Assembly (NCBI GenBank): GCA_019722365.1
Contig: JADFUC010000294.1
Location: 372,001-436,000, forward strand
Origin: Lithospermum erythrorhizon
Taxonomy: Eukaryota > Streptophyta > Magnoliopsida > Boraginales > Boraginaceae
DNA length: 64,000 nucleotides
Direction: 5' to 3'
Positions 46,181 to 58,631 of the stretch are shown one piece after another; position 1 is the stretch's first letter, and every line of letters begins with the position of its first letter. The position numbers and the translations under genes were made by a program. Below the pieces are notes generated by a model that saw only the letters and a list, made by a program, of their open reading frames with translations, made no database searches and was not told the origin of the DNA.

Positions 46181-48601
46181 TGCTGCTATCTTTTGATGTA
46201 TGGTTAGTTTTCCTGTTGAGATATTTCTGCATGAAATAACGACAAGATAGTTTCATCAAATAATGACAACAGTTTATGGTGACAATTGGACCATAACAGA
46301 CCCATGCAGTTTTCATAATGGCCACAGAATGACATAAAGAAAAGATGCAATCTTTAACTAATTTAAAGTGCTAGTAATAGTCTATCATAACCAAATTGAC
46401 TTTTAATTCAGTTTTGTCTAGTTTGGCACAAACCACTCTTCTTCAACTATGATAACAAAAAGAGACCAAATCAATCTTGGTACCAATAAACTTTGGTACA
46501 CTCCTCACAATGCAGATCCCTAGCCTACTCAATTTAACCCAACATTTGTAAAGATTTAATCAGTTGTCGATTTGCTTTATAAAAAGAAGATATAAATGAA
46601 CGTCTATGAAATGATTTCATGGGATTCAGCCAATTGTCTTGATCGTGGCATATCATTGAGAAATAGCCAAAATGATTTCGAAAATATTACACTTACAGAA
46701 TGAATCTTAACACACACAAAAATCAATAGACTAACAACTTAGTACTAGTCTGGAACTTGAATACGATCTTATATATTGACATTACAATGTAATAGTCTAA
46801 AAACCAGGCCAAAACACATATACTCGAATATTCTAAAGGGAGGATTATTCCTAGTATTTGATTGAGAAACCTTAGAATATGCTAAATCAAGGATCATTCC
46901 TATTATTTAATCCGTCTTAAGCAGGCTCAGTAATGTATTGCACGTAACAAACGATAGTAGTAATTTGGACAACATCATTAAACCATTAAACCAAACTAAC
47001 GTTATCCAACTAACGAGTGTCGAGTATGTAAATGCAACGTTAATATTCTATACGTAGATAATTAGGATCGGCTATGTGAATATAACGTATATATTTGGGT
47101 GGTTACAGATAACACTAAAAATGGACATGTTCTCTAACAAAGAGTTGAGTATGTAAAAGATTTATGAGTTAAGTGGGCACCTGAAAAATGAAGAGGTAGG
47201 TGTAGTTGATGAATGAAATGATTTGACAACGATTGGACCACTTATTATATTGGGCGGCGGAAAAACTGTGATTTTGAGTTGACTGAGCGCTACTAACTCC
47301 ATCTATCAACGTCGAGACATTAACTAATACTCCATTTAACGACTACTCTACTTAGGTAATGTTGTTTCCCACATAGCTCAATCGGTAAAGAATTGGTAGA
47401 CTGATGCCGTATTTCTGATTTTCATTTGCGGCATGATAGGAACAATCTTGTATGAGTTGGTTTATGAAAAATTATCACTACACTGATCATTTGAGACACA
47501 TACCACGATTTACTTCTTACATGTAATTCAAGAACATGAATATCGAAATACTTAGGTTAATAGTTTCAATCCTTTTGTACTTAAGGTTGATTTAGGTAAC
47601 TAGTTTCTCCATTTTGTTTTAAACATAATTTGTTATAGATAAATTTCAATTTAATTCACCTTGAAATCATTTTAACATTTGAAAACTTTTATTTCGATCA
47701 TGTTTCAAATTAATTAATCTTGGATCACGTCCACCAAAAGATACATTTATAACACTTTTATATCGATAAAATATTTAGTAGGAGTTCTGTTCAAATATTT
47801 AAAATGATCCAGACATACCATATACCATAAGAAGAGGTATTACTATCAATATAAATGATGGTTTAAATTAACATTAATTATTTTATTGAGAATGTATATC
47901 AATTTTCTCTTATTAACACTTTCAACTAAACTATGAAATAATTTTCCATAAGAATTTATTCTTATAGCCAGATTAGATTCAGTTAAAACTAAGTACCAAC
48001 CTTTCTAAGGGCAATTCGATAACTTATTTGTAGTTTTAGCTTTTTAGGGAAATTTAGTTCAATTAATTACTATGTCAATATCTTGACAAGCAACAATAAC
48101 TACAAAACCACTTGAAGCATAATAACCAGGCTAAAAAACATTGTTAGCAGTTGCAATATCACAATCAAATTGGCTTATGCAATTTCATTATTAAATAACC
48201 TCTAAAGGAAAATTCTAACAAAGCAGTTGATGATGTCTTGATTCTAACGACTTCTGCATAAAACAAAATGAAAATGATAACATTACATTGTTCTTCAAAA
48301 AACCCAAGTATGTCAGAAAGAGAGTCAGTATCGACACCATACAGCACACCTGGCCACAGCTTCCAGGAGAGAGAGAGACGCACATTAGTTCTTCTACACT
48401 GACAATCGGATAACACCCCCCTCGAGAACCAAGCATCTTTTGGCGATGTATACTGTTGAATGGGCAGTATTGACAAATAGATGTATGCCAGTCTCTAAAA
48501 TCACTCGAGCTTCTGCCATCTATACTGACCGCTGAAAATTTTCCGACTCTAACCCTTCACAGACCAAAACTTATAGCAAAGTGTTAATTGCTACCCCAGG
48601 C
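46181..48601. other. Intergenic region between SDR relic and SERRATE
   Basis: AT-rich, no gene. A box-A-like CCCACATAGCTCAATCGG at 47369 has no matching box B and is not called. The ORFs at 48165-48476 lie in the SERRATE 3' flank and show no domain. Confidence 0.45.
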
Positions 48602-51600
48602 CTATAAACTCCTGTAGTCTATTACAGTGACTTCATCTTCTGGAGCATCAAGGTCTTGATAACTACAAAATAGATTTTTTAAAGGTTGAGTATTGACATA
48701 CAGCATCCAATGTTTGGAGCATAGTAAAAAATACACTTTCTCAAATTCAAATATACATCAGTGAAAAATAACAGATCCTCTTCCTTTTCCATATTTGTCA
48801 GAAAAAACTTTGGATCCAGTAAACATGATTTGAGGAAATATTCTTTCTTTTCCCACTTCTTTCTTGAAGATTGTTTTGCCATTGGAGGGTTCACAACAGA
48901 AAGCACATAAAAATGGAAGTAGATACAAATACCTTCGTAATCGCCTAGGATCTTCACGAAATGCAGGAGGCAAACCCATTATTGGAGCAGGTCCACTTAA
49001 CTGGGGCCCTGACATCCCATTTCTCCCACCACCTTCAAAAGGTGAAGGGCCACCCTGCTCTCGCAGCATACGCATTGCAACCTCAGGAGGAGCAGGAACA
49101 AAAGGCCCCAGCGGTCTGCATCAAGAATATATCAGAATAAAAGCTCAAGTACATATAATGCAGAGTAGGATCCTGAAAATAAGTATACAAACTTACCCTG
49201 CACCAGGCACAGGCATCAAAACAGGAGGAGGTATATCAGATGGAAAAGGAGCCATATGAATTCCTTGCCCTCCATATGCATCAAACATAGCCTCATCCGC
49301 ATTATCATCCCCTGACCCATCAAACCCTTCAGCACCATTAGATCCATACTCATGTTCTCTACGGGATCTTTCATCTTCCACTCTATTATCTGGACCAGGT
49401 CTGCGCTTTTGGAGCCTCTCCTTCTGGTGAAGGGAAGATGCCAGACAATGTAAATAATAATAACTTCAATAGAAGCCATAGTAACTAAAAATCATCAAAT
49501 GCCATATAGTATTGCATAAACAAAATATAGAGTAACAAAAAGGAAGGAGACCGAAAAAAGGAGCCGCAGAACAAATGCATGTTAGGGCACACATATATCA
49601 ATTCTAATACATACCAATGTTGGTTGTTGCATGACTGGTGTACCACCCGGTGCACTTTCATCACTGTAAAATCAGAAATTTATTAGTCTACTGAATATAG
49701 AAGTTTATTTTGATTGGGGGAAATTATAAACATATACATACTTCATGTAATTCTGGAAATATAGATCTTCACGAACTTTAGAGGTTAACTCCAACATAAG
49801 GTCTTGGTGTTTCAGTTTCAAATGTTTATGGACAAACTCAGCAGCATGGAAGAGCTTTGTGCAACCTTTAGCTCCACATCCATACTTCCATCCGTACTTC
49901 TCATCTCTAATTTTGCGAACATAGGGATCCAAACCCTCATTGGCAGCAGCATCAATCTTCTCTTTTGCAGCCATTATTTCCAAAGGGTCCTGAACCTTAA
50001 GCCTATCTTTCCATCGAGAATCTACCTTTTTCTCCCACTCTGCACCATTAACCGTCGCATCAGAAGTCTTTCCATCGACTCTCATATGTCGCAAACCCTT
50101 AGCTCCATTAGTTTCAGTCAATCCATAATAATCCAGTCCGTGAATAAACTTAGAAGACCGGTTAAGGTGTATCGAAGTTCAATCCCCTCAAGGCCTTTAA
50201 CTGAAGTTAAACCACGGATTATTATAACTGGGCCGGAGGAAGCTCCATGAGACTTATCTCTTCCAGCCCTATCATTATCACTTCTACATAATATATTGTC
50301 CTCGATTCCTTTTTCAAAGTCAAGCTTCCGCACAAGAGCCTGAGCTTGTTCGACATCAATCTGGATTCGTCTGGACTCTGAACTAACTGGATGGGCCTTC
50401 GGAGCTGCTGAAAAAAGATCTTCCTCTTTAGCGGATCCTCTACCATGCCGATTTCTTTTTCCACCCTCTTCACCATCAGAACCATGATCATTTGGCTGCC
50501 CAGATTTATTGGAAGATGAAGCTGTGACACTGGGACCACTGTATAAATACAGTTTTGGCTTTCAGGTTAAGATATTGACAGATTTGCTCCAAAAACACAA
50601 GCTTACTACTATATATATAATCTAAACCACATGGAAAAGAAAAGCCACTCACAGATCCAAAACACCGCTCTGCAAATCAAGCTGAAAATCCTTAGCCTGC
50701 TTCCGTGCAAGGTCATTTCTCCTGTAAAATCCAAAATTCAATAATCACGTCTTCAATATAGAACAAGAAGAGAAACAGAATGAACCCAAAGGTTGAACAC
50801 AGTGAGCTATATGTAGTTTGACCAATATCTTGAATCTTTAAGCGACTAACCTTTCTATAACAGCAACTAGGTTCGTTGGGTGATATTTGTCTTTCAACCT
50901 GACCAAGAAAAGGTCTCACTAAAAAGAACAAACAAGAACATATAGTAAATAATAAAGAAATAAAAGGCACAGTACCATTCTTCATCTTTATGTGCATCAA
51001 AGTAGGCTTTCTTTTGAGTTGAGATATACTCTGCCCTGTATTCTTGATACCTATGCATGTGTATAAATAATAATGTTTAGGAAATAGAAACAACTAAGAA
51101 TTGTCTAGGTCAGATGAGAAATTGAATTGGTTGAGAAGCTACTAATGATAAAAGCTCATATCTGACCTATGTTCAGCTTCAGAAGGCAAAACATCATCTT
51201 CAAGTTCTTGTATGAACTGTTTATATGACATCAATCCTTCTCTGCAAGACAAATCTTCAACAGTCAAATAGTGAATTTTACCTCATTAAAGTATTCTCTG
51301 TTAGAAAATAATTTCATTTAAAACAATTTTTGGTTTGATTAAAGTATTCTCTGTTAGAGAATAATTTTATTTAAAACAATTTCAGGCATGATAATTGAAT
51401 AATAAAAAAAAACATACTCACAAAGAGAACTTAGGCAATATTCAGTCACTGTCAAACAGACCATCAAAAGAGTGAAACTAAATTGATAGAACTATCCTAC
51501 GCACCAGTAAGAAGGTGCGAAACTATGGTAGTCACAAATGGTCATAGAGGCAAAGGGAGATCGAGACAGAGTTGGACTAAAAGTATATCAAAGGAACTAG

Positions 51601-53960
51601 AGCTTATGGTCTTAGCGGAAGAGATGGCCCAACATAGAACTGAATGGAGATGTCAAATCCATATAGAAAATCCCACTTATTGTGATAAGGCTTGGTTTGG
51701 TTTGTATCCTCATAACAATAAATATATAACGAAGTGGGGAACCAGACAGGCAATAACTAGAGCGATATTAAAAGATGATACTGTCCCAAAAAAATAAATT
51801 TCCACACACAGAACTTCCACCTTTTTGATCTCCCTGCGTTAAAAGCATCAGCTTGACCACCGATACGTCCGGAATCGAAACCTGCCAAATGATAAGGAGA
51901 TATAGTCGCACCATATTCCAATAGATAATATAAGGTGAAAAACATTATAAGTTATAACCTATTTTAAAATATGAAGGCCTCAAAGTGGTCAATTAACTTG
52001 GTATATAAATGATAGCAACAAACATATACATTTAGGCTGACCAATAAGAAAAGAACATGGAATGTGAATTAATATTCCTATTATTCAACAGTGTCGAGGT
52101 TGTAGATGTACAAGCCACAGCCAAAGCCTCTTAAGAGTCACAGAGACACTGATACTGACATCTTGATTAGAGAAATTATGAAAGGAAACTAAAAAAAACA
52201 CCAGAAAGACACTCACTGGCTCGGTAACCACCGGACGAGCGCCCCATATTTCGACCATGTCTTTCCTCAGGATAATCATGCCTGCTTTCCATCTCGCGGT
52301 CGTACACATCAGGATAGTCGTTATAAAACCTCCGCAACAATTTTTTTTCAAAGGTTCATACACAGAAAAACATGCCAAATAAAGGGACAAAGCAAACAGA
52401 GAGAGGACGTTCACCAGAAAAACATGTATAAATTCATGAAAATGGAAGGAATCAACTACGTTTAATGCATGCCAAATAAACCTAATCAATGCTTACATTA
52501 AGACCATCATGGTTACTTTCAATGAGAAGAGTAAAAGAACGCCCATGAGAGATTCTCACAAAAGAAAAGTGGAGGTGTAACTTGTAAGAGATAACACCTT
52601 AAAGAAGGGGTACAAAGAGCACAAGCTAACGTGGCGTTCGAAGTTACCAAGGTGAAATAGTGAATATAGATATAACTCAACCCTGAAACAATTAAGATCT
52701 AAAGATATTTGTTGATCGTTTCTTTCATTACTTATAAGTTCAACTTAAGCAAAACACAACAAGGACGTTCTAACAAACATATCATCATCCCTCTCATTGA
52801 CAGAAAGCATTTACCCAGCAAAAAAGATAGGTGCTTCGTATAAGAGAATTTAATCTCTTACTAACCATCAACAACTATAATGTTACTAATTACCAAAACA
52901 TCAAACAGAAACTCATAACTTGCAATGGCGGAGTTTACTCTAAACAGGCAGATAGACAGCTCTTGTCGACCTAACAAAAATTCTATTTTCAACGTAGCCT
53001 AAACTCCATTTTCAATATCGAGGTTCTCAACACTTGCCAAAGAAACTAGCAGTCAGTTTACGCCGTGCAATTAATTAAATCAATCAATACAAGACAAGGC
53101 TTGAACAACAAAGGAGATACAAACAATCCCTTAAAACATTTCCAAATCCAACAACATTCACGAAATCGCTAAGAATTACGATAAGAATCTGAAATATAAA
53201 GCACTTCAATCACAGTAAATTAAGCTAAAATCTATCAAAATAAAAAAACACTGAAAAATCCAGTAACAATGGAAAATGAATACAATGCTGACCTCCGATC
53301 AGCGCCACCAAAGCCGCCACGGGGACTTCCCCGCCGAATATAGCCTCCATTATCTCCCCTACGCCTCTTATAATCATTAAACGGAGGAGAGCGACGCCTG
53401 GGAGGCGAATATCTTCCTCCTCCGCCTCCACGTCGTTGACGATAAGGAGGCGGAGGAGGACTAAAACTAGGCCGACTCCTTTTATTATACTCACGCTCAC
53501 GATAAAACTCTCTCCGCATTGGCCTCTCAAATTCCCTCTCCCTAAAATCTCGTTCTCTTCCTCCAGGCCCATTGGGCCTACTAAACTCCCGCTCCCTGGA
53601 ATCACGTTCTCGTCCTCGGGACCTCGAACGCGGCGGCGGAGGCCCATTGGGCCTGTCAAATTCCCGTTCTCCAGGCCCATTGGGCCAGTCCCTGGACCTT
53701 AGACCCCGAGGAGGCGAAGAGTCGCCGGAGTTTTCGGGCCCATTGGGCCGTTCCCTTGAATCGCGTTCTCGACCTCGAGACCTTGGACGTGGCGGAGGAG
53801 GAGAGGAGGAGGGGGATTCGGGCCCAATGGGCTTGTGGAGGTCTCGTTCGCTGGAATCTCGGGCTTGGGGTGGTGGTGGAGAGTCTTCGTGGTCGCTGAG
53901 GCGGTGGTCCATAGTGGCGGCGCCGCCGAGGTCTTCTTCGGTGTTCATCGCTTCCACCAT
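48602..53960 (-). CDS. SE: SERRATE zinc-finger protein, 12 exons, with an apparent 1-base frameshift in exon 8
   Basis: SERRATE (ARS2 homologue) works with DCL1 and HYL1 in pri-miRNA processing and with the cap-binding complex in splicing. Exons are 53960-53293, 52329-52217, 51881-51821, 51241-51167, 51050-50976, 50898-50851, 50721-50653, 50538-49742, 49663-49615, 49423-49197, 49115-48933 and 48662-48602. The N-terminus is Arg/Pro-rich (RGRERDSRE, RPNGP repeats). Landmarks are REGLMSYKQFIQELEDD, KDKYHPTNLVAVIERRN, GPVIIIRGLTSVKGLEG, the zinc finger (YGCGAKGCTKLFHAAEF, VHKHLKLKH) and the conserved end DLDAPEDEVTVIDYRSL. Exon 8 is one base short of the family frame: after GLEGIEL the frame drifts, and HGLDYYGLTETNGAKGLRH resumes in another register. 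Otherwise it would give about 808 aa. Whether this is a sequencing error or a real lesion cannot be told here. Confidence 0.93.
51488..51790 (+). mobile_element. Fragment of a LINE (non-LTR retrotransposon) in SERRATE intron 3
   Basis: The plus-strand ORF encodes YAPVRRCETMVV...RGKGRSRQSWTKSISKEL, then LAEEMAQHRTEWRCQIHI. This matches the C-terminal tail common to plant LINE reverse transcriptases (R-RGRPK-TW---I--D, then A-DR--WR--I). It is antisense to SERRATE and limited to the last 100 or so codons, consistent with 5' truncation. The reverse transcriptase catalytic domain is absent. Confidence 0.65.
53566..53832. repeat. Repeated GGCCCATTGGGCC palindromes in SERRATE exon 1
   Basis: The 13-mer GGCCCATTGGGCC occurs at 53566, 53641, 53674 and 53737, with a partial copy (GGGCCCAATGGGC) at 53820. 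On the coding strand each encodes the PNGP core of the protein repeats (R/W)PNGP. They coincide with GGGCC(A/C)-like TCP site II cores near the 5' end of the gene. Confidence 0.85.
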
Positions 53961-54089
53961 CGGTTCAAAGAGTGATGCTGCTGTGGAGAATGTAGACTGC
54001 AGTCGAAAGGTCGGGTATTGATATTAGGGGGGTTTTGGAGTTATATGATACTCTATTGGATTCGACTCGCTCGATTCATTTTTTATTTT

Positions 54090-54660
54090 GGGTTGGATTG
54101 GATTGGCTTGGGTTTTGATTAAGTGAATTAAGTCGGGTGATGTCGGCCTCGATGTGATTCGTTTTTTTCATTTCCGATCTTTGAGTTGGGGTTTTGGTAA
54201 AGTGAGTTTGGTCGGGTGATATTTGCCTCGATTTCGGTTCGTTTTAACTATTTAGATTTTGGATTGGTTTTGATTTAGGGGTATTAGTAAATTGAATTTG
54301 GTCGGATGGTATATCTGGCGACTAATTGGTTCTTTCCATTTAGTTTAAGGGTTGGCTTGGTTTGGGGTTTTTGTAAAGTGAGTTTGGACGGGTGATATAT
54401 GTTTCGATTCAACTGGTTATTTTCATTAATGATTTTTGGGTTGGCTTGGTTTGGGGTTTAAGTAAAATGAGTTTGATTAAGTAAATATACGTTTTGATGA
54501 TTCGACATTTCGCTGCATTCCCAATTCTTGAGTTAGCTTGGTTTGAGGTTTTAGCAAAGTGAGTCGGTAAGGTGATATATGTCTCCATTCGACTTGTTTT
54601 TTCCATTTTCGATTTTTGGGTTGGTTTGGGTTTGGGCATTATGAGTTTGGGTCGAATGAT
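54090..54660 (+). repeat. Seven-copy tandem array, ~88-bp unit, between SERRATE and the PPR gene
   Basis: The unit begins GGGTTGGCTTGGTTTGGGGTTT, followed by AAGTGAGTTTGGTCGGGTGATATATG and TCGATTCGACTGGTT-TTTTCATT. Starts are near 54090, 54183, 54261, 54349, 54438, 54530 and 54618, with spacings of 78-93 bp. It begins only about 130 bp upstream of the SERRATE start codon, so it overlaps its promoter. No coding function. Confidence 0.85.
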
Positions 54661-55664
54661 CTTTGCACATAAACTCTTTTGGCCGGAATTAAAGATCGAA
54701 ATGAAACACAAGTTGTATATGTTATATAATATGCATATTACCAAAGTTTTATAAGTAGTAGTTCATCAAGTAAATACATGAATCATAGATTATACCAAAA
54801 ATTTAAGCACAAATGCATGATTTAGAATATTTCTTTAATGGTATGTCTGAATCGAGTTCAATCGAGATAAAGATAAAATTTTAAAGTAACATAATGGATT
54901 CGTTTAGTTAGGATGAACCTATGTGAATCTAGGTAAAATTTTAAGTTCACCTCGTTTGGAGTTCTATTTTGTATTTACTAGGTTAATCTAGATTAAGCGA
55001 TTAACATAGATTATTTGGATTAAAAGCGCCGTTTAAATTAGCTTACGGCCCAGGGTGTAATGTGGATTAATGGTGTTTTTAGTTATATTTCATCAGCTCA
55101 GCTCAGATTTCACATAAATAAATAAATGATATACAAACATTCACCTAAGATAACATCACCTAAATTAATTTTTAAATTTTACCCTTCCTTAATTTCACCC
55201 CAATCAAATGAATCATTTAAGTGAATGTTTTTGAACCATTGTCTATATATTTTCTTAAAAACGAATAGTAAAATTTATTATTTGAACTAATCTTTCTTTG
55301 TTTTTTGTTGCCATCAGTGTATGATTTTTGCGCACCTCGCCAAATCTTGTTATAATTCATGATTAATAAAATCAAGCAAAATTACATTTTTTTTTAATAA
55401 AATTAGAATCAACAAGTAATTTTTCTTTATATAATCAACAAGTATAAAACCACATTCTAATTATAAAAAGAAAGTACTAAATTACACAATTACTCTCACC
55501 ACTTACATAAGAATCCGTATGGAGAAATTTTCCAAGTTGCAATCTTGGGTTGATACTTCTTGTCTATATTAATTAATTTTTCCAAAAAATACAAATTTGC
55601 AATCTGCTGCCAATCCTGCAATGGGATTAACATCATATGGATGTTGACATGTATCTCTTGCTTT
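54661..55664. other. Intergenic 3' flank of the PPR gene
   Basis: AT-rich; no gene, repeat or transposon end recognised. Confidence 0.45.
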
Positions 55665-57938
55665 CTATATTCCTGGATCCATTATCAAGCCATCATCACC
55701 TACATTACTATGTGATACTAACTGTCTAGTTTCCTTGCTAAGACTTTTCAAGATAGACACTATATCTTCACATCGCGAATGCGAACACTGTCCTACAAAA
55801 AATGTTGTAATCTGCCCTTGCAAATCGATAAAGCTCCAACCAGGAACCTTCTTAAGGCCAAGAGACCTCAATTGCATCCATGCCTCGCCCACACCGCCCC
55901 AGTTGGCCATGGAGGCGTAAGTATGAGCTAATTGAACGAACCTTCCAGGATCTTCAGGCCTCAACAAAGATATTTCATGAGAAACGATGTCTACGAGCTC
56001 AATATTTCTGCTGGTTCTACTAGCGTCAAGTAGTATGCCAAGAACATCAATATTTGGTTCGGGGAACAATCTCCTATAGAAGCTATGTGCATCAACAACT
56101 CTGCCTGCTCGACAAAGGAGGTCAACCATGCATGCGAGATGCTCAAGTTCTGGTTTGATCCCGTAAACATTTATCATGGAGTCAAACAAGTCCAGTCCTT
56201 GCTGGATAAGACCATTATGATTGCAAGAATAGAGGACTGACAAGAAAATTACAGAATTTGGCTTTATTCCAGACTGCAAAAACTTAGAGAACATCTTTAG
56301 TGCAGCCTCCCCTTCTCCATGACTACCATACCCAGCAATGATTGTACTCCATGATATTAGGTCGTGCTGTTCCATCCTATAGAAACATTTCATTGCAATC
56401 TCTAAGTTGCCACATTTACAGTACATATCAACCAGAGCAGTATCTACAATGATGCATGGTGCTAAACAACTCCTTATGACAAATGTGTGAATAGTTTTTC
56501 CTTGATGGAATGCCCCACTAAAAGCACAAGCCTGGAGAAGGGAAGCAACAGTTACTGAATCAGGTTTCACAGAAGCTATTCTCATTTCATTGAACAAACA
56601 TATAGCAGTATCTAATTGATCATTTTGAGCACAACCAGTCACAATCGCATTCCAAGAGACAACGTCTTTTTCCTCTATCATATCAAAAATAATAAAACTG
56701 CGTTCTAGTTTCCCGCACTTCGCATACATACTAACAAGTGAATTTTGGAACGGGGCATCAACATGTATTTGATGCCTCAAAACAAAGCAATATATCGAAC
56801 TTCCAAATCTAAGTGAGTTTAATTGTGCACAAGCAGCAAGGGTGGCTGCTAGAATAGTAGCAGATGGCATCACCCCTGAACTTAACATCCAAGAAAATAC
56901 TTCCAATGCCCTATCAGCTCGCTCATTTTTAACAAGGCCTGATACCATTGACATCCATAAAATCATATCCTTGTTTCTTGCCTTCTCAAATATCCTGTAT
57001 GCATCATCCACATTCCCACATTTCAAATACAACCCCAAGAGTGCTGTTTCACCATGCACACCGAGTTCAAGTCCACTAACCAACATTTGCCCATGCACTA
57101 TCTTACCAAATTCAAAGCACCTCTCTTTAGCAATGGCGGGCAACAAAGACGTATATGTCTGCTGATCAGGCTCCACCCCTTCAACCCTCATTCTACAAAA
57201 AGCCCTCCACATTTCTCCAACATTCGTATCTAACCCATACCCTGCAATCAAAGAATTCCAAGAAACAATATCCTTGATCTCCATCGAATCAAACAACTTC
57301 CTACCATCATCTACTCTACCACATTTCCCATATACACTTATCAAACAATTCATTAAACTCAAACTCGACAATAAAAACCCATACTTTATAACACAAGCAT
57401 GTAAACACAGCAACTGTACAACATCCATCACTCTGGAAAGCAATGCAACAACTGTAACATCACTAGGCCTAACCCCTTCAAAAACCATCTCATTATACAA
57501 AGAAACCGCACAACCCAAATCCCCAGACCGAGAGTAGCAACCAATTATAGTGGTCCAAGGAACAATATTTCTCTCAGGCATAATATCAAACACTTTACGT
57601 GCATTACAAGTCTGTCCAAATCTTGCATAAAAACTGACCAAAGAAGAAGATGTAAAGGAATCTGAAAAGTACCCATTAACTGTAATTTGCTGGTGAAGTG
57701 ATAGGCCTAAAGAATAGAGGTTGAGACTAGCACATGCCTTGAGGATACTTGGGTATGTGAAGGCGTCTGGAGGGGTGGAGGGGGTTGATTTCAGCATGGA
57801 AATGAATACTTTGAGGACTTTGTGGCTGTCCCTTTGGGATGATAAATGGTTGATTATGGCGTTGAATTCCCTTGTGGTGGAGGGGGAAGAAGGAGGAATA
57901 TGTGGAGTAGGACTTGGAGAAAGTCTGAACCTTTTCAT
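55665..57938 (-). CDS. PLS-class pentatricopeptide repeat protein (At4g04370-like), 757 aa
   Basis: A sequence-specific organelle RNA-binding protein, probably in C-to-U editing or RNA maturation. Intronless, as usual. The first ATG in the frame is 57938 (MKRFRLSPSP); upstream codons lack ATG. Tandem PPR units of P, L and S length run through most of the protein: CNARKVFDIMPERNIVPWTT, VSWNSLIAGYG, LVDMYCKCGNLEIAMKCFY, ISWSTIIAGYGSHGEGEAAL. The C-terminal E-type motif includes SLGLKKVPGWSFIDLQGQI and TFFVGQCSHS. There is no DYW deaminase domain. Overall length and the phrases FQNSLVSMYAKCGKLERS and EHLACMVDLLCRAGR fit the E-subgroup protein At4g04370. An N-terminal Ser/Pro/Arg-rich stretch suggests mitochondrial or plastid targeting. 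Confidence 0.93.
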   Translation of the reverse strand: MKRFRLSPSPTPHIPPSSPSTTREFNAIINHLSSQRDSHKVLKVFISMLKSTPSTPPDAFTYPSILKACASLNLYSLGLSLHQQITVNGYFSDSFTSSSLVSFYARFGQTCNARKVFDIMPERNIVPWTTIIGCYSRSGDLGCAVSLYNEMVFEGVRPSDVTVVALLSRVMDVVQLLCLHACVIKYGFLLSSLSLMNCLISVYGKCGRVDDGRKLFDSMEIKDIVSWNSLIAGYGLDTNVGEMWRAFCRMRVEGVEPDQQTYTSLLPAIAKERCFEFGKIVHGQMLVSGLELGVHGETALLGLYLKCGNVDDAYRIFEKARNKDMILWMSMVSGLVKNERADRALEVFSWMLSSGVMPSATILAATLAACAQLNSLRFGSSIYCFVLRHQIHVDAPFQNSLVSMYAKCGKLERSFIIFDMIEEKDVVSWNAIVTGCAQNDQLDTAICLFNEMRIASVKPDSVTVASLLQACAFSGAFHQGKTIHTFVIRSCLAPCIIVDTALVDMYCKCGNLEIAMKCFYRMEQHDLISWSTIIAGYGSHGEGEAALKMFSKFLQSGIKPNSVIFLSVLYSCNHNGLIQQGLDLFDSMINVYGIKPELEHLACMVDLLCRAGRVVDAHSFYRRLFPEPNIDVLGILLDASRTSRNIELVDIVSHEISLLRPEDPGRFVQLAHTYASMANWGGVGEAWMQLRSLGLKKVPGWSFIDLQGQITTFFVGQCSHSRCEDIVSILKSLSKETRQLVSHSNVGDDGLIMDPGI

Positions 57939-58631
57939 GGAAGCTCGCTGGTTTCTTGGGACGAGCTTCACGGTTGGGAACACCAATTAAAATAACTAGT
58001 GAATTCTTAAAATACGCTCGATTATCAAAATTTAATCACATTCGAAATGTGAGTGATGTAAAATATGCACTATCAAATTAGGATGATCGAAGTGGAAATT
58101 TTATCAAATGTTAGTGATCTTCGGAGCCATTCGCAATTTAAAAAAATAAGGTTTGATGTGAAGTGATTGTTTTGTATATACTTGAAATTGATAGTAGCAA
58201 AGTATTGGGATGTGAAGTTGACAAACTCAACAAATGTCCAACTTTTCTCATTATTTTTCCAAATTATAGATGATTAGACAACTCGGATCAAAGAAAACAA
58301 CATGCAAATGAAGAAGAATAAAATCGTGGGATAATATTGTACACTTGTACCTGAGCCTCTATACTACTTTTAGCTTACCAAAATGTATGTATGGAATGAA
58401 AGTGCCACATGCAGGACAGCAGGAGGCAGTAATACTTCAAATAATCAAATTAACAATTTGGCTAATTTAATTTTTGTTTACAACCAAATTATATTGAAAA
58501 ACGCTTTACCAAACTTACCATGTCCATATCAACTATATAGCTAGAGTAACAACAATAATATCAGTTCCAACATACACTTGAAATCCATCAAATTTCTTCA
58601 TCATAATTTCTTGGCAGTTCAATTGGAAAAT
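57939..58631. promoter_or_regulatory. Shared promoter region of divergent PPR and dsRNA-binding genes
   Basis: 693 bp between two divergent start codons. AT-rich; no specific element stands out except CTATATAG near 58535 as a possible TATA for the plus-strand gene. Confidence 0.35.

Noticed and set aside
47356..47470. tRNA- or SINE-like CCCACATAGCTCAATCGG
   Set aside because: Only box A resembles the consensus; no box B follows.
53436..54021. Plus-strand ORFs rich in Arg/Pro/Gly
   Set aside because: Antisense shadows of SERRATE exon 1.
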